Counted from the first letter of the stretch, positions 30,001 to 40,278 are shown. The stretch is 64,000 bases of DNA from Sulfurospirillum sp. UCH001 (GCF_001548035.1 NZ_AP014723.1:1736001-1800000), one strand, 5' to 3'. Numbers and translations are program-made. The notes: generated by a model from the letters alone, not told the origin.

Positions 30001-30813
30001 TTGAACAAGCTATTTTTGGTTATATGTCTGTTTTTGTTTGGCTCATTTGCAGAGGCTCAATCTTTTTTTAAAGAGTTCAAAACAACCGTTTTGGAGTCTG
30101 GTGAAAAACAGATTGTGATCGCTGATTCACCAGAATTTGTAGTCGGTGCAAGTGGTGTTGTAAGCCATAAATTTGACGATAAACATACTACGATTATCGC
30201 ACGTGTAGATGTTATAAGCAAGAATGGAACAAAAGCTGTTTTAAAAGTTGAAAAATTTGAAATGCTTGCTCAAGGTGCATTTCCAGATACTGGTATCAAA
30301 CCTGTGGTTGGCGATGAAGTTACTATCAACTATCTTTATGACCGTGCACTTATAGTTGCCCCAAATCAAGCTGTTTTTAATGAAGTTACTAAAAAATATA
30401 ACACTATCACATGGATTCACCCTGATGTTGTAGCTGCGTATTTAGCAAAGCTGTATCGTCCAAATCCAGATAAAGAAATTTTCCAACAAGCATGTTATCA
30501 AAATGCTGCATCGATTATTTTTATTGCTATTGAGAACAAAGGCTTTTTTGTTGATTGTCATAATTTCAATATTATACAAAGTATTGATGTCGCAAATAAC
30601 GGTACAGAACCTGAACTTCCTTTTTATTCACGTGTAAACAAACAAATAGAATCTTCATGGTTCAATTGGAGCAGTTCAAGAATTGTTGATTATAACAACT
30701 ACTATGCTTATCTTTTAAAACAAACAAACACACTTAAAGGTTCAGGCATAGATGGTATTATCTTAAATTTACCATTTGATATTGTAGAAAGAAAAGACAC
30801 ATTATGGAAATAA
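30001..30813 (+). CDS. Exported protein with PgbA N-terminal-like domain
   Basis: 270 residues from a TTG with AAGGAG eight bases upstream; this gives a normal signal peptide (MNKLFLVICLFLFGSFAEAQ). A longer GTG-started frame at 29980 spoils it. The conserved segment (SGVVSHKFDDKHTTIIARVD, then VGDEVTINYLYDRALIVAPN) matches the Campylobacterota family named after Helicobacter PgbA. The plasminogen-binding name need not apply to this organism. It is periplasmic or surface-exposed, function unknown. The stop overlaps glcD by 10 bases. Confidence 0.75.
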   Translation: MNKLFLVICLFLFGSFAEAQSFFKEFKTTVLESGEKQIVIADSPEFVVGASGVVSHKFDDKHTTIIARVDVISKNGTKAVLKVEKFEMLAQGAFPDTGIKPVVGDEVTINYLYDRALIVAPNQAVFNEVTKKYNTITWIHPDVVAAYLAKLYRPNPDKEIFQQACYQNAASIIFIAIENKGFFVDCHNFNIIQSIDVANNGTEPELPFYSRVNKQIESSWFNWSSSRIVDYNNYYAYLLKQTNTLKGSGIDGIILNLPFDIVERKDTLWK

Positions 30814-32183
30814 AACATATTGATTATTTTAAAAACCTTTTAGGTGATGACAACGTCTATAATGACAAAGCGCATCTTATTGCGTATTGCTACGATGCAA
30901 CACGTACACGCTATCAGCCTGATGCCGTTTTGTTTCCAAGAGACGAAAACGATGTCAGTAATATTTTAAAATACTGTAACGAAAATCGCATCATTATCAC
31001 CCCTCGTGGTGCAGGGAGTGGTTTTACAGGAGGCGCTTTACCTGCCAATGGTGGAATTATTTTAGCCTTTGAAAAACACATGAATAAGATTTTAGAAATC
31101 GACATGGAAAACATGGTTGCGGTTGTTCAGCCTGGTGTTATCAACATGGCTTTACAAAAAGCGGTTGAAGCTAAAGGTCTTTTTTATCCACCAGATCCTG
31201 CAAGTGAAGAGTACTCAACCATCGGTGGCAATGTCAGCGAAAATGCTGGTGGTATGCGTGCTGCGAAGTATGGTATCACAAAAGATTATGTTATGGCATT
31301 GCGTGCTGTTCTGCCTAATGGCGAAATTATTCGTGCTGGAAAGCGTACTATCAAAGATGTTGCAGGCTATAACATTGCTGGTATTATCATTGCCAGTGAA
31401 GGTACACTTGCCGTCATTACAGAAATTACGCTCAAACTTATCGCTAAGCCTAAAATGGCGCAAACAGCGATGGGTATTTTTCCAACCGTTGATGATGCTA
31501 TGAACGCTGTTTATAAAACAATGGCAGCAGGTGTTACACCGGTAGCGATGGAATTTTTAGATAATTACTCCATTAGAGCGGTTGAGCAAAAATTCAACAA
31601 AGGCTTACCTGTAGATGCAGGCGCTATTTTGATTACTGATGTAGATGGCAATACGCAGGATGAACTCACGCAACAACTCAATGTCATCGAAAAAGCATTT
31701 AGTGAGAATGGATGCAGTGGCTTTAAGAGAGCAGAAACACCGGAAGAGTCTAAAAATCTCTGGTTTGCAAGACGTAATGCGAGCCAATCCATCACCATTT
31801 ACGGTAGCAAAAAACTCAATGAAGACATCACTGTGCCACGCAGTAAACTTCCTGCACTCTTAAGTGAAATTGATAAAATCGCTAAAAAATACAATGTTAC
31901 CGTACCGTGCTTTGGACATACTGGCGATGGTAATGTTCATACGAATGTTATGGTAGATGGAAGCGATCCTAAACAACTAGAAATTGGGCATCATGCGATT
32001 GAAGAGATCTTTAAAGCCACTGTTGCTTTGGGTGGAACACTCAGTGGTGAACATGGCATAGGACTTAGTAAAGCACCATTTATGCACTTAGCATTTTCTG
32101 ATGGTGAGATGGAACTTTTCCGCTCTATCAAAAAAGCATTCGATCCAAACAATATACTAAACCCTTCAAAAATGGGACTATAA
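30804..32183 (+). CDS. glcD: FAD-linked glycolate/lactate oxidase subunit GlcD
   Basis: 459 residues. The PCMH-type FAD domain has PRGAGSGFTGGALP and DPASEEYSTIGGNVSENAGG. The C-terminal oxidase domain contains PCFGHTGDGNVHTNV and ends FDPNNILNPSKMGL. It oxidises a 2-hydroxy acid (glycolate or D-lactate) and passes electrons to the respiratory chain. No glcE or glcF lies next to it; in related genomes the gene also stands alone with yihY. Substrate specificity is not visible. Confidence 0.93.
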   Translation: MEIKHIDYFKNLLGDDNVYNDKAHLIAYCYDATRTRYQPDAVLFPRDENDVSNILKYCNENRIIITPRGAGSGFTGGALPANGGIILAFEKHMNKILEIDMENMVAVVQPGVINMALQKAVEAKGLFYPPDPASEEYSTIGGNVSENAGGMRAAKYGITKDYVMALRAVLPNGEIIRAGKRTIKDVAGYNIAGIIIASEGTLAVITEITLKLIAKPKMAQTAMGIFPTVDDAMNAVYKTMAAGVTPVAMEFLDNYSIRAVEQKFNKGLPVDAGAILITDVDGNTQDELTQQLNVIEKAFSENGCSGFKRAETPEESKNLWFARRNASQSITIYGSKKLNEDITVPRSKLPALLSEIDKIAKKYNVTVPCFGHTGDGNVHTNVMVDGSDPKQLEIGHHAIEEIFKATVALGGTLSGEHGIGLSKAPFMHLAFSDGEMELFRSIKKAFDPNNILNPSKMGL

Positions 32184-32186
32184 TAG

Positions 32187-32990
32187 GTGTTAAGCGCTAA
32201 AAATTGTGTCGAATTTTTCAAAAAGCTTAGAGACGTAGAACTTGCACACTACGCCTCTTCGCTTAGTTTTCACACGATTTTAGCGCTAATTCCTATTCTA
32301 CTTATTACCTTTAGCATTTTCACGAAAATGCCTCTTTTTGAAGTTTATTATGAAAAACTTCAAAGCTTTATTTTTAGCTCTCTTATACCAACACAACAAG
32401 ATGTGATGATCCACTATCTGCGTGATTTTATGGCAAATACAGGCAATATGGGCATTGTAGGAATCATTTTTGTACTTTACATTTCCATCATGTTCTTTTT
32501 AGATTATGAAAAAATTGTTAGTAAAATTTTCGAAATTCCATCACGTAGCTTTTGGGAAGCGCTCTCAACCTATTGGACGATGGTCACCCTTATGCCATTA
32601 GGACTTATTATCTTCTTTTACAGCTCATCTTTGGTTCAAGAAATCTTAGAAAGCAGTGAAGTCACTAGTTCTATTAACCTTGTTCGATTTACCCCTTATT
32701 TTATCGTGTGGGGATTGTATTTCATCATGTACAGTGTTTCTGCTAAAATAAAAATTCATCTCAAAAGTGCCCTACTTTCTTCTTTTGTAGCTTCACTGTT
32801 TTGGTATATTTCCAAAATTCTTTTTGTTTATTATGTAACGTACAATAAAACCTATTTAAGTATTTATGGCTCTTTTAGTATTTTACTTTTCTTCTTTTTA
32901 TGGATCTATTTTTCGTGGTTTATTTATTTGTACGGATTGAAATTTTGCTTTTTATTGAATGAAAAAGAGACTGAAAAAAGCAAAGCCTAA
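32187..32990 (+). CDS. YihY/BrkB-family inner-membrane protein
   Basis: 267 residues from a GTG. Six membrane segments are evident, with family motifs in LRDVELAHYASSLSFHTILA and LFFFLWIYFSWFIYLYG. Formerly called RNase BN, the family is not a nuclease; its role is unknown, perhaps envelope-related. It follows glcD by 3 bases, so the two share a message. Its last 39 bases overlap the opposite comEC gene. Confidence 0.9.
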   Translation: MLSAKNCVEFFKKLRDVELAHYASSLSFHTILALIPILLITFSIFTKMPLFEVYYEKLQSFIFSSLIPTQQDVMIHYLRDFMANTGNMGIVGIIFVLYISIMFFLDYEKIVSKIFEIPSRSFWEALSTYWTMVTLMPLGLIIFFYSSSLVQEILESSEVTSSINLVRFTPYFIVWGLYFIMYSVSAKIKIHLKSALLSSFVASLFWYISKILFVYYVTYNKTYLSIYGSFSILLFFFLWIYFSWFIYLYGLKFCFLLNEKETEKSKA

Positions 32991-34214
32991 ACACGCATAA
33001 AGCGCTAATCTATAGCGTATGGCAACGAGAGAAACTCCCACATATACAACCAAAATCCACCATGGAAAGCTAAGATCATACGTATGCGCATCAACGGCTA
33101 AAAACGACAACAAATACGTATCTAAAATTCCACCACAATTGATAAGATGTAAAAATAGACCTAACGGGTAAAAAACAATAAATACCACACTCGTTAAAGG
33201 TGTCGTGAGCTGTAAAAATGTAAAAACAGAAAAAAATGTATGCACAATAGGAAGCATGAGAAAAAATACACCTAAATCAATTAGACCGAGTAATATCCAA
33301 CGATTAAGATGAGAAAAATGGTGTAAAAAAAGAAAAAGATAAAACACTCCTGCCACTGAAAACCAAAATGAAAGTGAGAATGCAAGGCTTTGGAAAAGTG
33401 CTAAAAGTCCTAACGTTGTAAGTCCTAGTGTTTCAAAAGAGATTACTTTGATACCTCTTGAATAGAAGAAAAACCCTAAAACACTCATCGCAAACGCCCT
33501 TAAAAACGAGGGTACAAAATCTATAATCATCATGTAAACAAACAAGACGCTTAGTACAACTATCGTCAAATCTGCTGTGGCATTACGATAGGGAAAATAA
33601 CGACTTTGAAAAAATTGATAAAGTGGCTTTAAAAAAAAGAAAAGTAAAAATGAAATCACACCTACATTGTATCCACTAATAGCAATAAGATGCGAAATGC
33701 CCCATTTTTGGACCTCATCGCGGAGCTCTTTTGATATAGGCGTCGCAAAAAGAAGTGTTTTATAAAGCTCTGCTATTTTTTCATTTTCGTGTTGATTGTC
33801 GATCCAGCGATAAAGTGGTTTTACATCAAGTGGTGGATCATCTTCATAAATTTCATACAAAGCAGTAGAAGGCGCATAAAAGCCTTTAAGATAGTCATAA
33901 AACATCACTTTATCTACTTTGAGTTTGACTTTCACACGACTCTTCAGTGGTATAGATGTTTGATGCCATAATGTCGTATATACCTCTACGCCACCATCAT
34001 CTAATCTCAGTTTGAACACATCATACGATTTCCCTTTTTCATTCGTTTTCGTATAATGATTGAGAACAGTTGCTTTATCCATATAAATGGATGATTGAGT
34101 AAGTTTTTTAAAGTGGTAGAATTCAATACTAAGAGAAATAGATGCTATACACACAAAGACCACCAATGCCAGAAAAAATTCCTTTTTGCTGACAAAGAGT
34201 GGTGTGTGTAACAT
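32952..34214 (-). CDS. comEC: ComEC/Rec2 competence channel
   Basis: 420 residues. It has an N-terminal membrane anchor, an OB-like periplasmic segment (about 45-110), and the competence domain with WGISHLIAISGYNVGVISFL and about eight membrane spans. It is the short form typical of Campylobacterota, lacking the C-terminal lactamase-like domain. It carries transforming DNA across the inner membrane. Its ATG directly abuts the dnaB stop, and its 3' end overlaps yihY. Two pseudopilins 4.5 kb away may belong to the same uptake system. Confidence 0.9.
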   Translation of the reverse strand: MLHTPLFVSKKEFFLALVVFVCIASISLSIEFYHFKKLTQSSIYMDKATVLNHYTKTNEKGKSYDVFKLRLDDGGVEVYTTLWHQTSIPLKSRVKVKLKVDKVMFYDYLKGFYAPSTALYEIYEDDPPLDVKPLYRWIDNQHENEKIAELYKTLLFATPISKELRDEVQKWGISHLIAISGYNVGVISFLLFFFLKPLYQFFQSRYFPYRNATADLTIVVLSVLFVYMMIIDFVPSFLRAFAMSVLGFFFYSRGIKVISFETLGLTTLGLLALFQSLAFSLSFWFSVAGVFYLFLFLHHFSHLNRWILLGLIDLGVFFLMLPIVHTFFSVFTFLQLTTPLTSVVFIVFYPLGLFLHLINCGGILDTYLLSFLAVDAHTYDLSFPWWILVVYVGVSLVAIRYRLALYACLGFAFFSLFFIQ

Positions 34215-35645
34215 TTACAGTGGAGGCAAACTTATTTTTGCTTCTTTGACATCTAAACTAGCATCGCTATAGACGATTTCAACAGGGATTTTATTGCCAC
34301 CATCTACGAAGCGCGTACATGCTTTTTGAAAGACTAGATTGGCAACACCAACAGGTCCATTTCTGTTTTTGCCGACAATAACCTCAGCAAGCTCTTCGGG
34401 TTTTTCAAAGAAATTACTTTTGTACTCTTTACCTTCGGTTCTTGCTTTTTGCTCTTTCTCTTTTTCTTCACGAATACGATAAACATCATCACGGTAAACA
34501 AACAAAATCATATCGGCATCTTGTTCAATAGCCCCTGACTCTCTAAGGTCGCTGAGCATTGGACGTTTATCACCACGACTCTCAAGTCCACGGTTAAGCT
34601 GAGAAAGCGCAATGATCGGTATATTGAGTTCTCTGGCTAAAAGTTTTAGCCCACGGCTGATCTCACTCACTTCTAAGTGACGGTCTTTATTGCCAGCAGA
34701 GTTCATCAACTGCAAGTAGTCGATAATCGCTAATGAAATTTCAGGATGCAGTGATTTAAGCTTACGTAGTTTTGCACGCACTTTATGGATATCCACGGAA
34801 CCATTATCATCCACAAAAAATTTCTTTTTTGACATCTCATCAGCAGCGCTTGTAAGTCTTCCCCACTGCTCATCACTCATATCACCTACTTTGAGCTTTT
34901 GAAGAGGAATGGACGTTTTAGCACTGAGCATCCTTAACATTAACTGTTCAGCTGGCATCTCAAGAGAAAAGATAGCAACGCCACCACTACGATCAAGTGC
35001 ATTTTGTGCCAAGTTAAGACAAAAAGCAGTTTTACCCATCGCAGGACGTGCCGCTACGATAATGAGATCGCCTTCGCCAAAACCTGTGGTAAGACGGTTA
35101 AGTTCTGCAAAGCCCGTATCAACACCAACAACGCCTGAATTACCACGTTTTTTCATCTCATGGATATGCGCTATGGTTGCATGCGTCATTTCCGGAGATT
35201 CACGAAACTCTTTACTACCACTTTCTTGGGTAATTTGATACAGTTTTTGTTGCACCAAATCTACCACTTCAGTCGAAGGCAAATCTTTTTCAACAGCTAT
35301 CTCTTTGATATCACCTGTTAATTGTACCAACTCACGTTTAATTGCTTTTTCACGAATCTCTTCAACATATGCTTTAGTTGCAGGCAATGGATTGGTCGAG
35401 AGAATCTCCAACATTGCATCTTCATCAAAACGCCCTTGTTGGTTTAGCTTTTTCTTGATGAACTCTTCATCAATGGGCAGGTCTTCTCTCTCACATGCTT
35501 CCATTGCTTCATAAATATAACGATGACTTGGTAGATAAAAATCTTTCGCAGAAATGACTGCCGCAACATCTTCAAACGTCGCAGGATTGAATAAAATGGA
35601 GCTTAAAACCGAGCGCTCAATATTGACATTGTGCAGATTGCTCAT
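34215..35645 (-). CDS. dnaB: Replicative DNA helicase DnaB
   Basis: 476 residues. The N-terminal domain ([20 protein letters not shown]) leads by a linker to the RecA-fold C-terminal domain with Walker [39 protein letters not shown] and the [13 protein letters not shown] signature. This is the chromosomal hexameric helicase that unwinds DNA at the fork. Its full length contrasts with the split-looking helicase of the prophage. It overlaps ispG by 4 bases. Confidence 0.97.
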   Translation of the reverse strand: MSNLHNVNIERSVLSSILFNPATFEDVAAVISAKDFYLPSHRYIYEAMEACEREDLPIDEEFIKKKLNQQGRFDEDAMLEILSTNPLPATKAYVEEIREKAIKRELVQLTGDIKEIAVEKDLPSTEVVDLVQQKLYQITQESGSKEFRESPEMTHATIAHIHEMKKRGNSGVVGVDTGFAELNRLTTGFGEGDLIIVAARPAMGKTAFCLNLAQNALDRSGGVAIFSLEMPAEQLMLRMLSAKTSIPLQKLKVGDMSDEQWGRLTSAADEMSKKKFFVDDNGSVDIHKVRAKLRKLKSLHPEISLAIIDYLQLMNSAGNKDRHLEVSEISRGLKLLARELNIPIIALSQLNRGLESRGDKRPMLSDLRESGAIEQDADMILFVYRDDVYRIREEKEKEQKARTEGKEYKSNFFEKPEELAEVIVGKNRNGPVGVANLVFQKACTRFVDGGNKIPVEIVYSDASLDVKEAKISLPPL

Positions 35646-36706
35646 GCCTTATACTCCTTAGCCGCAAGCTCAACAGCTTCTAAAAATTTATCAACAAGGT
35701 CTTCTTCTTTGAGTTTTGCAACCACTTCACCTTTGACCATCACGAGTCCTTGCCCTTTTCCAAAAGCGATAGCGACATCTGCATGTTTTGCCTCACCAAT
35801 AGCATTGACTACACATCCCATAACAGAGATATTAAGAGGTGCTTTGATATGTTTTGTACGACGTTCAACTTCAGCAACGGCATTGACAAGATTAGCCTCT
35901 AAACGCCCACATGTCGGACATGAGATGATGTTAAGCCCTTCAGCTTCTACACCACTGTCTTTTAAAATAGCACGACCTACTTTGATCTCTTCTTCGAGTT
36001 CTCCGGTTATGGAAACTCTCATCGTATCACCAATGCCTTCAAGTAACAGTGTTCCTAATGCGATGGAAGATTTAATGGTCGAATGAAACAAGGTTCCTGC
36101 TTCTGTTACCCCTAAATGAAATGGATACTCCACAAGAGGACGCAGCATACGGTACGCCTCAACAGTGCGTTCTACATCGCTAGCCTTTAGGGAGACTTTC
36201 ATATTGGTAAAACCAAGATCTTCAAGGTACTTGATATTATAAAGAGCTGATTCCACCATACCTTTTGCCGTTGGTCCATACTTCTCGTCAAACTCTTTTT
36301 CTAAGCTTCCACTGTTTACGCCAATGCGAATAGGAATATTGCGTTCATTACACGCTTTAACGACCTCTTTCACACGCTCTTTATTGCCAATATTGCCAGG
36401 ATTGATACGAATACAATCTACAACTTCAGCCGCAATCAGTGCCAAACGATAGTTAAAATGAATATCTGCCACTATAGGCAAACTTGATTGCTCTTTAATG
36501 GCTTTAAGTGCGTTTGCATCTTCATAATCAGGCACGGCCACACGCACAATATCGCAACCTGCAAAATGAAGCCTTCTGATTTGCTCAACCGTAGCTTCTA
36601 CATTGTGTGTTTTAGAAAATGTCATAGACTGTACAGGGATTTTAGCATTGCCACCCACAGGGACATTGCCAACAAAAATTTGTTTAGTTGGGTATCGTTT
36701 TATCAT
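35642..36706 (-). CDS. ispG: 4-hydroxy-3-methylbut-2-enyl diphosphate synthase
   Basis: 354 residues. An N-terminal TIM barrel ([20 protein letters not shown]) and a C-terminal 4Fe-4S domain (ISCPTCGR and [16 protein letters not shown]) identify IspG/GcpE, which reduces MEcPP to HMBPP in the MEP isoprenoid pathway. The Cys ligands are all present. It starts downstream of priA after a 135-bp gap that contains hairpins. Confidence 0.97.
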   Translation of the reverse strand: MIKRYPTKQIFVGNVPVGGNAKIPVQSMTFSKTHNVEATVEQIRRLHFAGCDIVRVAVPDYEDANALKAIKEQSSLPIVADIHFNYRLALIAAEVVDCIRINPGNIGNKERVKEVVKACNERNIPIRIGVNSGSLEKEFDEKYGPTAKGMVESALYNIKYLEDLGFTNMKVSLKASDVERTVEAYRMLRPLVEYPFHLGVTEAGTLFHSTIKSSIALGTLLLEGIGDTMRVSITGELEEEIKVGRAILKDSGVEAEGLNIISCPTCGRLEANLVNAVAEVERRTKHIKAPLNISVMGCVVNAIGEAKHADVAIAFGKGQGLVMVKGEVVAKLKEEDLVDKFLEAVELAAKEYKA

Positions 36707-36726
36707 TGTTTATCCTAAACTTTATA

Positions 36727-36841
36727 CTACAAATACATTCTGCCAACATCGTTGGCAAGCTTTAGTGCCACAGCGGCTAGCGTAGCCAAAAAAAGCTTTG
36801 CTTCGTTGGCGTTGTAAAAATAAATTATATCTTTTTTGATT
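36727..36841 (-). repeat. Hairpin-rich intergenic sequence, possible dispersed repeat
   Basis: On the plus strand GCCAAC/GTTGGC (around 36753-36767) and GGCTA/TAGCC (around 36773-36787) form perfect short stems beside an A7 run. The minus strand reads three related GCCAACGA-like blocks, and an open frame there ends ALKLANDVGRMYL. The self-similar look resembles a small intergenic repeat; no second copy is seen in the window. Confidence 0.35.
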
Positions 36842-38677
36842 TTAAGAAAAAGACAAAGGATCCATATCAGCTTCAACATGTAACATTTTGACAGCATGCG
36901 CCAATTCAAGGAGCGCTTTACTAGAATCACTGCGCGCTAAAAGTTCATAACGATATTTATTTGCTATTTTTGCGATGTTGGCTTTACCATGCCCTACAAC
37001 TTCAACGTGAGGAAAGTGTTGAGCCATAAGAGCTACTTTTTCTATCAACTCTTTAGCTTTTTCATCTTTGACATGTGAGCTCATGAGCCTGAGCATCTTT
37101 TTAAATGGAGGATAAAGTCCTTTTCTAAACACTAACTCGTCATTGATGAATTGCTCAAAATCACTGAGGTACTGTTTAAAAAAGTCACTATTTTTACTTT
37201 GTATCAAGACTTCACCATATCCTTTTCGTCCTGCTCGTCCTGCAATTTGTTGTACCAATGCAAGCGTTTTTTCACGTGAACGAAAATCACTCATCCCTAA
37301 AAGTGCATCTACTCCTAAAATAACAGCCAGTCCTACACCATGGTAATCATGACCTTTTGAGAGCATTTGTGTACCCACCATAATGTCAATTTTATGCTCA
37401 TTAAAATCACTTAAAATAGAGGAGAGCTGTTTTTCTGTTCGAACTTCATCTCTATCGAACTGTTGTACCACATATTCTTTAAAATGTTCACTCAGTTTTT
37501 GGCTCACTTCTGCGGTACCCATACGAGTTGCGATGATCTCATCATGCCCACATTTAGGGCATACTTTAGGAATCACTTCAGTGTAATTGCAATAATGACA
37601 TTTTAGAGCATTCATATTGTGGTGAATACTCATGCCGACACTACAAAATGGGCACTCAACATGCGCACCACAACTTTTACACGTAATGTACTTAAAGTTT
37701 GCGCGTGTGGGTAAAAAGACAATAACTTGTTTTTTTCCGCGGAGTGCTTTTTCGATTGCTTGCGTCATTACAAAGCTAATGCCATGCTCACTCTCATCGT
37801 ACATAATGTGACTTTTAGAGTCAAAGAATGTTCCCCTTAACCTAAATGTAGGAAGTTTTTGAAAACTACTGAGTGTTGGGGTTGCAGAACCTAAAACAAC
37901 GTGGCATCCAAGCTTTTGTCCAAAAAGAAGGGCTAAATCTTTAGCATTATAACGAGGGCGATTACCTGATTTATAACTCTCATCATGCTCTTCATCCACG
38001 ACAATTAAACCAAGACGAGAAAGTGGCAAAAACAGTGCTGAGCGCGTTCCTGCAATAATGGAAACTTTTCCATCGGCAAGGTCATTTAAAATCTGTTCTT
38101 TTTTCTTTGCACTAATCTTTGAGTGCCAAATAGCAACGTGTGTTCCAAAATGGTGTTTCAAACGATTTTTCATCTGAGGAGTAAGTCCAATTTCTGGCAA
38201 CAAAAAGATAACTTGCTTGCCTTCATTGATGCTTTTTTCAAACAGTTTCATATAGATTTCTGTTTTTCCACTTCCTGTGTCGCCAAATAACAATGACGCA
38301 GCATGGGCATTTATATAGTCATATGCCTTTTGCTGTTCATGAGAGAGATGAATATCAGTAGAAATAGTTTCTTTTATATGTACAGTATTTTGTTGATAAG
38401 GCACAAAAAGGCTAAGTGCTTCACCAAGAGAACAAACATAATACTCTGCAATAAAACGAGCGAGTTCTAATGTTTTTGTTGGATAAAATGCTTTATACGT
38501 AGATGAAATCAATTCACATGCAAAAGAAGGTTTTTCAACTTCAGCGATAACAACACCTTCAATAGTACGTTTAGAAAGTGGTACTTCGACAATAGTCCCT
38601 ATCTCGAGCATCTGCTCAGACTGATAGGTTAAAGGCGAAAGTGGAGATTTTAAAAGAGCGATGTGATAGTAAAGCAC
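36842..38677 (-). CDS. priA: Primosomal helicase PriA
   Basis: 611 residues, short for PriA as is usual in this phylum. Helicase motifs GDTGSGKTE (Walker A) and VVDEEHDESYK (DEEH box) are clear. The zinc module CKSCGAHVECPFC...CHYC...CPKCG is inserted before motif V. QQIAGRAGRKGYGEV is motif VI. It restarts stalled replication forks. It starts 5 bases after a pseudopilin stop region, so the genes are co-oriented and close. Confidence 0.95.
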   Translation of the reverse strand: MLYYHIALLKSPLSPLTYQSEQMLEIGTIVEVPLSKRTIEGVVIAEVEKPSFACELISSTYKAFYPTKTLELARFIAEYYVCSLGEALSLFVPYQQNTVHIKETISTDIHLSHEQQKAYDYINAHAASLLFGDTGSGKTEIYMKLFEKSINEGKQVIFLLPEIGLTPQMKNRLKHHFGTHVAIWHSKISAKKKEQILNDLADGKVSIIAGTRSALFLPLSRLGLIVVDEEHDESYKSGNRPRYNAKDLALLFGQKLGCHVVLGSATPTLSSFQKLPTFRLRGTFFDSKSHIMYDESEHGISFVMTQAIEKALRGKKQVIVFLPTRANFKYITCKSCGAHVECPFCSVGMSIHHNMNALKCHYCNYTEVIPKVCPKCGHDEIIATRMGTAEVSQKLSEHFKEYVVQQFDRDEVRTEKQLSSILSDFNEHKIDIMVGTQMLSKGHDYHGVGLAVILGVDALLGMSDFRSREKTLALVQQIAGRAGRKGYGEVLIQSKNSDFFKQYLSDFEQFINDELVFRKGLYPPFKKMLRLMSSHVKDEKAKELIEKVALMAQHFPHVEVVGHGKANIAKIANKYRYELLARSDSSKALLELAHAVKMLHVEADMDPLSFS

Positions 38678-38682
38678 ATTAA

Positions 38683-39150
38683 CTAGCGAGTAAGGTCATT
38701 ACAATTTGCAGTATTTGCATCACAAGTAAATATACCATTTGTATTTGTGTATGTAAAAGCCGTTGCTACACCATCTACTCTAAATGCATACGCATTTGCT
38801 CCTGTTTTAACCCAGCCTCCATCACGATTAGCTTGTGAAAAAATAGGATACTCTAAAATGTTAGAAACATTACCATCGGAAAAATTAAAGAGACGTTGAT
38901 CACTATTTCCATAATTTGCAGTAATAGCATCAAGATTAGCAGGAAAAGAATTATTTCCTTCAAGTATCATACGGGAGCGTTGCAATGCAATGCCACTTCG
39001 GATTGCACTTACATCTGAACGTCCTTTAGTAATATATGCATCGCCACGTGTTGCTGCAAGTCTTGGTATTGCAATTGCTGAAAGAATCCCAAGTACCACA
39101 ATAACAAAAATAAGTTCAATCATTGTAAAAGCAGAATGATTATTTTTCAA
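38683..39150 (-). CDS. Type II/IV pseudopilin
   Basis: 155 residues. The prepilin signal SAFTMIELIFVIVVLG has Ala in place of Gly at the -1 position, with the +5 Glu retained. The C-terminal globular part is Asn/Thr-rich with two Cys (CDANTANC) that may bridge. It should be processed by the prepilin peptidase and join a pseudopilus, probably for DNA uptake or secretion. It is the second of two adjacent paralogues. Confidence 0.88.
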   Translation of the reverse strand: MKNNHSAFTMIELIFVIVVLGILSAIAIPRLAATRGDAYITKGRSDVSAIRSGIALQRSRMILEGNNSFPANLDAITANYGNSDQRLFNFSDGNVSNILEYPIFSQANRDGGWVKTGANAYAFRVDGVATAFTYTNTNGIFTCDANTANCNDLTR

Positions 39151-39210
39151 AGTAACCCTTTGGAAGAAGAAGGAAAGCCAAACAACTTTCCTTCAAATAA
39201 AATTAGAATA

Positions 39211-39678
39211 TTATCGTGTAATTCTTGTTCCACCAAAAGATTGAACAGCATTTATCATTGTACTTACTGATGGTAGAGCAATTACTTGTGTACAAATGTT
39301 CCCTGCAGGGTTATTTGTTCCTACCGTTGTAACATTTCCATCAACAGTTAAAGTTAAAGTCAAACATACTGTTGCATTATTATCAGTTCTAAATGTTATT
39401 GTACTTGCTGTAGGAGAATATGCATTTGTAACATTTGTCATTAATCTAGCTGAAGTGGCTGTTAAAGCCATATTACCAGTAGTATTTGTATCTGCCCAAT
39501 GACCACTTGCTGTATAGAAAGATCCTAAGTCAGAATAGAGTGTTGCAATATCTTGCGCTGCTGCTGAAATAGAAGCATCATCTCTTGTCGCTGCTAATCT
39601 TGGGATAGCCACTGCTGCCAAGATACCTAAAATAACGATAACGAAGATAAGTTCGATCATCGTGAAACCTTTTTTCAT
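39211..39678 (-). CDS. Type II/IV pseudopilin
   Basis: 155 residues. A canonical signal KKGFTMIELIFVIVILG is followed by the helix AAVAIPRLAATRDDASI. Two Cys in the C-terminal part may pair. Preceded by AAAAGGAG. With its paralogue it likely forms minor pseudopilins of the competence or type II-like machine; a similar pseudopilin gene lies near uvrB and priA in Campylobacter. Confidence 0.9.
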   Translation of the reverse strand: MKKGFTMIELIFVIVILGILAAVAIPRLAATRDDASISAAAQDIATLYSDLGSFYTASGHWADTNTTGNMALTATSARLMTNVTNAYSPTASTITFRTDNNATVCLTLTLTVDGNVTTVGTNNPAGNICTQVIALPSVSTMINAVQSFGGTRITR

Positions 39679-39758
39679 GTTAACTCCTTTTATGAATTAG
39701 CCTATACACTTATAGACCATTTAGAAATCATTCTAGTACAATGTTTTTAAAGCAGTGC

Positions 39759-39977
39759 TTAAATCTCTTCTATTTTCTTAACAAGTGTTTTTATCTCTTG
39801 TTCTAACACAAAATTATCATAACATTTACCAACATAAGCAAATAGAAGCTCTTTAGGATCAATGGTACTTTTACCTTTGAATTTCTCTTTAAAATCTGCT
39901 TCAAACTTTACGGCAAAATCACCTTCTAACTTGATATCAAAATCTTTGCCACCAAGACTGATTGTTATTTTACTCAT
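39759..39977 (-). CDS. Small conserved protein near uvrB (72 aa)
   Basis: 72 residues. It alternates beta-like (KITISLGGKDFDIKLEGD) and helical charged segments. It overlaps the 77-codon coiled-coil gene by 4 bases. The pair next to uvrB is conserved in Campylobacterota gene order. Function is unknown; the pattern hints at a ZapA-like partner of a coiled-coil protein. Confidence 0.65.
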   Translation of the reverse strand: MSKITISLGGKDFDIKLEGDFAVKFEADFKEKFKGKSTIDPKELLFAYVGKCYDNFVLEQEIKTLVKKIEEI

Positions 39978-40207
39978 TTGTTTAGCACAGCTTCAATTTT
40001 ACTCAATAAATCATCTGCATTAACATCTTTGTTAATAAGATCTTGCTCTAACTTTGCAATCTGTACATTTTTCGCTTCAGCAAGAGCTTTAGCCTTTACT
40101 ACTTCTTGACGAAGGGCTTCATTTTGAGCGAGAAGGTCTTTGTATTTTTCCAAAAGTTCTGTGATCTTTTGGCTTAATGTGCTAATGTTTCTCTCTTCTT
40201 CAAACAT
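39974..40207 (-). CDS. Coiled-coil protein (77 aa)
   Basis: 77 residues, nearly all one heptad-repeat helix (TLSQKITELLEKYKDLLAQN, then LRQEVVKAKALAEAKN). It resembles ZapB-like or small cell-division coiled coils in size and build, but identity is not shown. It is divergent from uvrB and coupled to the 72-codon gene. Confidence 0.65.
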   Translation of the reverse strand: MFEEERNISTLSQKITELLEKYKDLLAQNEALRQEVVKAKALAEAKNVQIAKLEQDLINKDVNADDLLSKIEAVLNK

Positions 40208-40233
40208 TTAGAACTCCATTGTGGTCTGTTTGG

Positions 40234-40239
40234 TATAAT
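40234..40239 (+). promoter_or_regulatory. -10 element for uvrB
   Basis: TATAAT (GGTATAATTG) 40 bases before the uvrB ATG in the divergent gap. No SOS box is recognised near it. Confidence 0.65.
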
Positions 40240-40278
40240 TGTAACAAAAAAATTTAAAAAGTATATACAAAGGCTTTT

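Noticed and set aside
30001-30813. Plasminogen binding as the function of the PGBA_N protein
   Set aside because: The name stems from Helicobacter proteins whose binding was assigned to other parts. Nothing here supports host plasminogen contact.
34215-35645. DnaB as part of the prophage
   Set aside because: It lies 8 kb beyond the integrase among syntenic host genes and is a normal full-length chromosomal helicase.
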